DNA of 8,460 nucleotides from Mailhella massiliensis (GTDB taxonomy: Bacteria; Desulfobacterota; Desulfovibrionia; Desulfovibrionales; Desulfovibrionaceae). A program made the position numbers and the translations under genes. This document shows, piece by piece, positions 7,046 to 8,460 of this stretch (its first letter is position 1; every line of letters starts with the position of its first letter). The stretch covers positions 1 to 8,460 of the forward strand of contig NZ_DYZA01000117.1 of assembly GCF_020741395.1 (NCBI RefSeq), written 5' to 3'. The notes under the pieces were generated by a model. That model was not told where the DNA came from. It ran no database searches and saw nothing but the letters and a program-made list of their open reading frames with translations.

Positions 7046-8351
7046 GGCAGCCTCCCTGTTCACAGGATTGCGTCTGAACAAAGGCCCCGGCAAGGCGCAG
7101 CACCTCGCCGTCCCATTCCCCGCATACGGTAAGAGGATTGCCCCCGCTGCGGGCCAGAAGCTCCCATGCCTCTCCGTCACTCATGACAAGGGGAAGCGCC
7201 CTGTCCTCTCCGGCCAGAAGATACCAGCGCTCCTCCTCACAAAAGAGCTTCGCTCCAGAAAAAAACAGCGGCAGGGGCAGCTGCCACGGGTTGGCCGCCA
7301 CGGCGCGGGCCATGGAAGAAAAAGCCTCCTCCAGTGTGAAGGAAGGCAGAGCTCCCCCGGGTTCCTGCACGGGAGCATCAGCAACTACGGCCCGCAGGGG
7401 TGAAGCTCCGGGATAGAAGGCAAGGGTCATGCGTACGCTCCCGCCCGGAGTAAACACAGGCTCAAAGGTACGACTTTTGTGGGAAAAATCCAGAAGCAGG
7501 GCTATACGTCCCGAGGCGTTGCCGTAAAGCCAGACACGCCGCCGCCAGAGCTTGTCCTCTTCCTCAAAGGTGATGCCGATCACGGTCCACACCTCCGACA
7601 CGCGCTCTTCCCCGGAAAGCACACTTTCCTTATCGGCGGCAAGGCCGAGGGCGGCGCGTACGTCGGCCTTCTCTTCCGGGGAAAGAGAGTCCATACGGGA
7701 AAAGGCGTCCACCAGAAGCTGAAGCTCGCCGAGACTGCCGAGAAGACGGCCGGGCCAGTCCTGCCCGTTGTCCACAACGCCCTCAAGGGCGAGCAGCCGG
7801 GCGGCCATGCCCGGGGCCTGCGCATCCACCATGCGCGCGGCGAGACGCCCCCATTCGCCGTACTGCCCTGAAAGAGAAGACAGGCCGCAGCGAACCTGAT
7901 CGCCCATCCAGCGCGAAAGCTCCTCAAGGCCCGTGGCCATGCGTGCAAGCCGCGCAGCCTCCTTTTTGGGAGAAGGAAGAGCATGTTTTTTCCGTGCCTG
8001 CCCTTCTTCCTTTCTTGCGGCTCTCTGCTGACGGCCTTCCAGCCATTCGGATACCCACGCGGGACGCTCGCCCTCGGTAAAAACGGCTTTTTGCTGCGCC
8101 AGAAGCAGAAGAAGCGCCAAGGCATGTTTGCAGGGAATTTTCCGGCTGGGACAGGAACAGGAGCAGGCCGGGCCGGAAAGATCCACCTTCACCTGATAGG
8201 GTTTGGAACCGCTCCCCTGGCAGAGTCCCCATGCAGCGGCCTCATCAGCTCCAAGAGACTGCCATTTACCGGGGGAAGCCAGGCCGCGCGCCGCCTTGAC
8301 CGACGACTCATCCGGGGCCATGGCAAGAACAGCATCCACCGTGATATCCAT
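7029..8351 (-). CDS. SWIM zinc-finger protein, first gene of the operon
   Basis: The product is 440 residues. A SWIM zinc finger of the form CxCx6CxH is clear: C65, C67, C74 and H76, in the segment CSCPSRKIPCKH, followed by a leucine-rich helix. SWIM domains bind zinc and mediate DNA or protein contacts; which applies here is unknown. The N-terminal 60 residues (TVDAVLAMAPDESSVKAARG, then a WGLCQGSGSKPYQV stretch) match the usual opening of SWIM proteins found beside DUF5691 genes. Residues about 105-130 are a basic, charged linker, and the rest is a family-specific region with no catalytic motif that I recognise. I chose the ATG at 8351 over a TTG 48 bases upstream because it has a GGAG site 9 bases before it and gives the family-like start. 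The C-terminus is cysteine-rich (C-x4-C-x2-C) and overlaps the next gene by 17 bases. Membership of the SWIM family is secure; the role is not. Confidence 0.92.
   Translation of the reverse strand: MDITVDAVLAMAPDESSVKAARGLASPGKWQSLGADEAAAWGLCQGSGSKPYQVKVDLSGPACSCSCPSRKIPCKHALALLLLLAQQKAVFTEGERPAWVSEWLEGRQQRAARKEEGQARKKHALPSPKKEAARLARMATGLEELSRWMGDQVRCGLSSLSGQYGEWGRLAARMVDAQAPGMAARLLALEGVVDNGQDWPGRLLGSLGELQLLVDAFSRMDSLSPEEKADVRAALGLAADKESVLSGEERVSEVWTVIGITFEEEDKLWRRRVWLYGNASGRIALLLDFSHKSRTFEPVFTPGGSVRMTLAFYPGASPLRAVVADAPVQEPGGALPSFTLEEAFSSMARAVAANPWQLPLPLFFSGAKLFCEEERWYLLAGEDRALPLVMSDGEAWELLARSGGNPLTVCGEWDGEVLRLAGAFVQTQSCEQGGCHGCQA
7051..7056 (-). promoter_or_regulatory. Ribosome binding site of the DUF5691 gene, inside the SWIM gene
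   Basis: GGGAGG on the minus strand lies 5 bases before the ATG at 7045. It is embedded in the final codons of the SWIM gene, where it overlaps the Gln-Gly-Gly codons of the cysteine-rich tail. It supports the 7045 start and translational coupling between the two genes. Confidence 0.75.
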
Positions 8352-8360
8352 ACAAGCATA

Positions 8361-8365
8361 CTCCG
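8361..8365 (-). promoter_or_regulatory. Ribosome binding site of the SWIM gene
   Basis: CGGAG on the minus strand lies 9 bases before the ATG at 8351. It decides the start in favour of this ATG over the TTG further upstream, which has no such site. Bases 8366-8460 upstream hold no clear -35/-10 pair that I can support, so the operon promoter is either weak or outside the window. Confidence 0.6.
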
Positions 8366-8460
8366 AAAGCTGCGATGACGCGCCGTGCGCGCCGGGCAAT
8401 CCAGAATCGAGGGAAAACGGAGGAGGAAGACTGTCCGGAAAAATCGAAACTTTCCTTACA

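Noticed and set aside
5417..7180. Longer DUF5691 start at 7180
   Set aside because: The extra 45 residues are encoded entirely within the SWIM gene, and the start at 7045 has a strong ribosome site and the family-type N-terminus.

Overview
The window holds one compact five-gene operon, all on the minus strand, followed (still on the minus strand) by two Rho-independent terminators and then what looks like the start of a ribosomal RNA operon running off the left edge. Reading in the direction of transcription, from right to left, the genes are: a SWIM zinc-finger protein (8351-7029), a DUF5691-type helical protein (7045-5417), a MoxR-family AAA+ ATPase (5407-4298), a DUF5682-type protein with TraB/TIKI-like GxxH motifs (4295-1896), and a von Willebrand factor A (VWA) protein with an intact metal-binding MIDAS (1903-716). 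Junctions are -17, +9, +2 and -8 bases, so the genes are almost certainly co-transcribed and translationally coupled.

The five families together form a recurrent bacterial cassette of unknown function. The MoxR ATPase plus VWA pair is the recognisable core. In studied relatives (RavA/ViaA, NorQ/NorD, CbbQ/CbbO) such a pair is an ATP-driven chaperone or metal-insertion machine that acts on a partner protein. The DUF5682, DUF5691 and SWIM proteins would be dedicated partners: a possible metallohydrolase, a helical scaffold, and a zinc-dependent binding protein. This working model is inference. The sequence shows the families, the motifs and the gene order, but not the substrate.

The left 715 bases contain no convincing protein gene. 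On the minus strand they hold a strong terminator about 40 bases after the VWA stop, a second hairpin-plus-T-tract about 220 bases further on, two near-identical TTGACA-17-CATAA promoters spaced exactly 110 bases apart with A-tract upstream elements, a small hairpin, and a boxA-like antitermination sequence. This is the layout of a bacterial rrn leader, so a 16S rRNA gene is predicted just outside the left edge.

The host is a bacterium of moderately high GC with good Shine-Dalgarno sites. A deltaproteobacterial sulfate reducer-type genome (Desulfovibrionaceae-like) would fit the base composition and style, but this is a low-confidence impression; the adjacent 16S gene would settle it.
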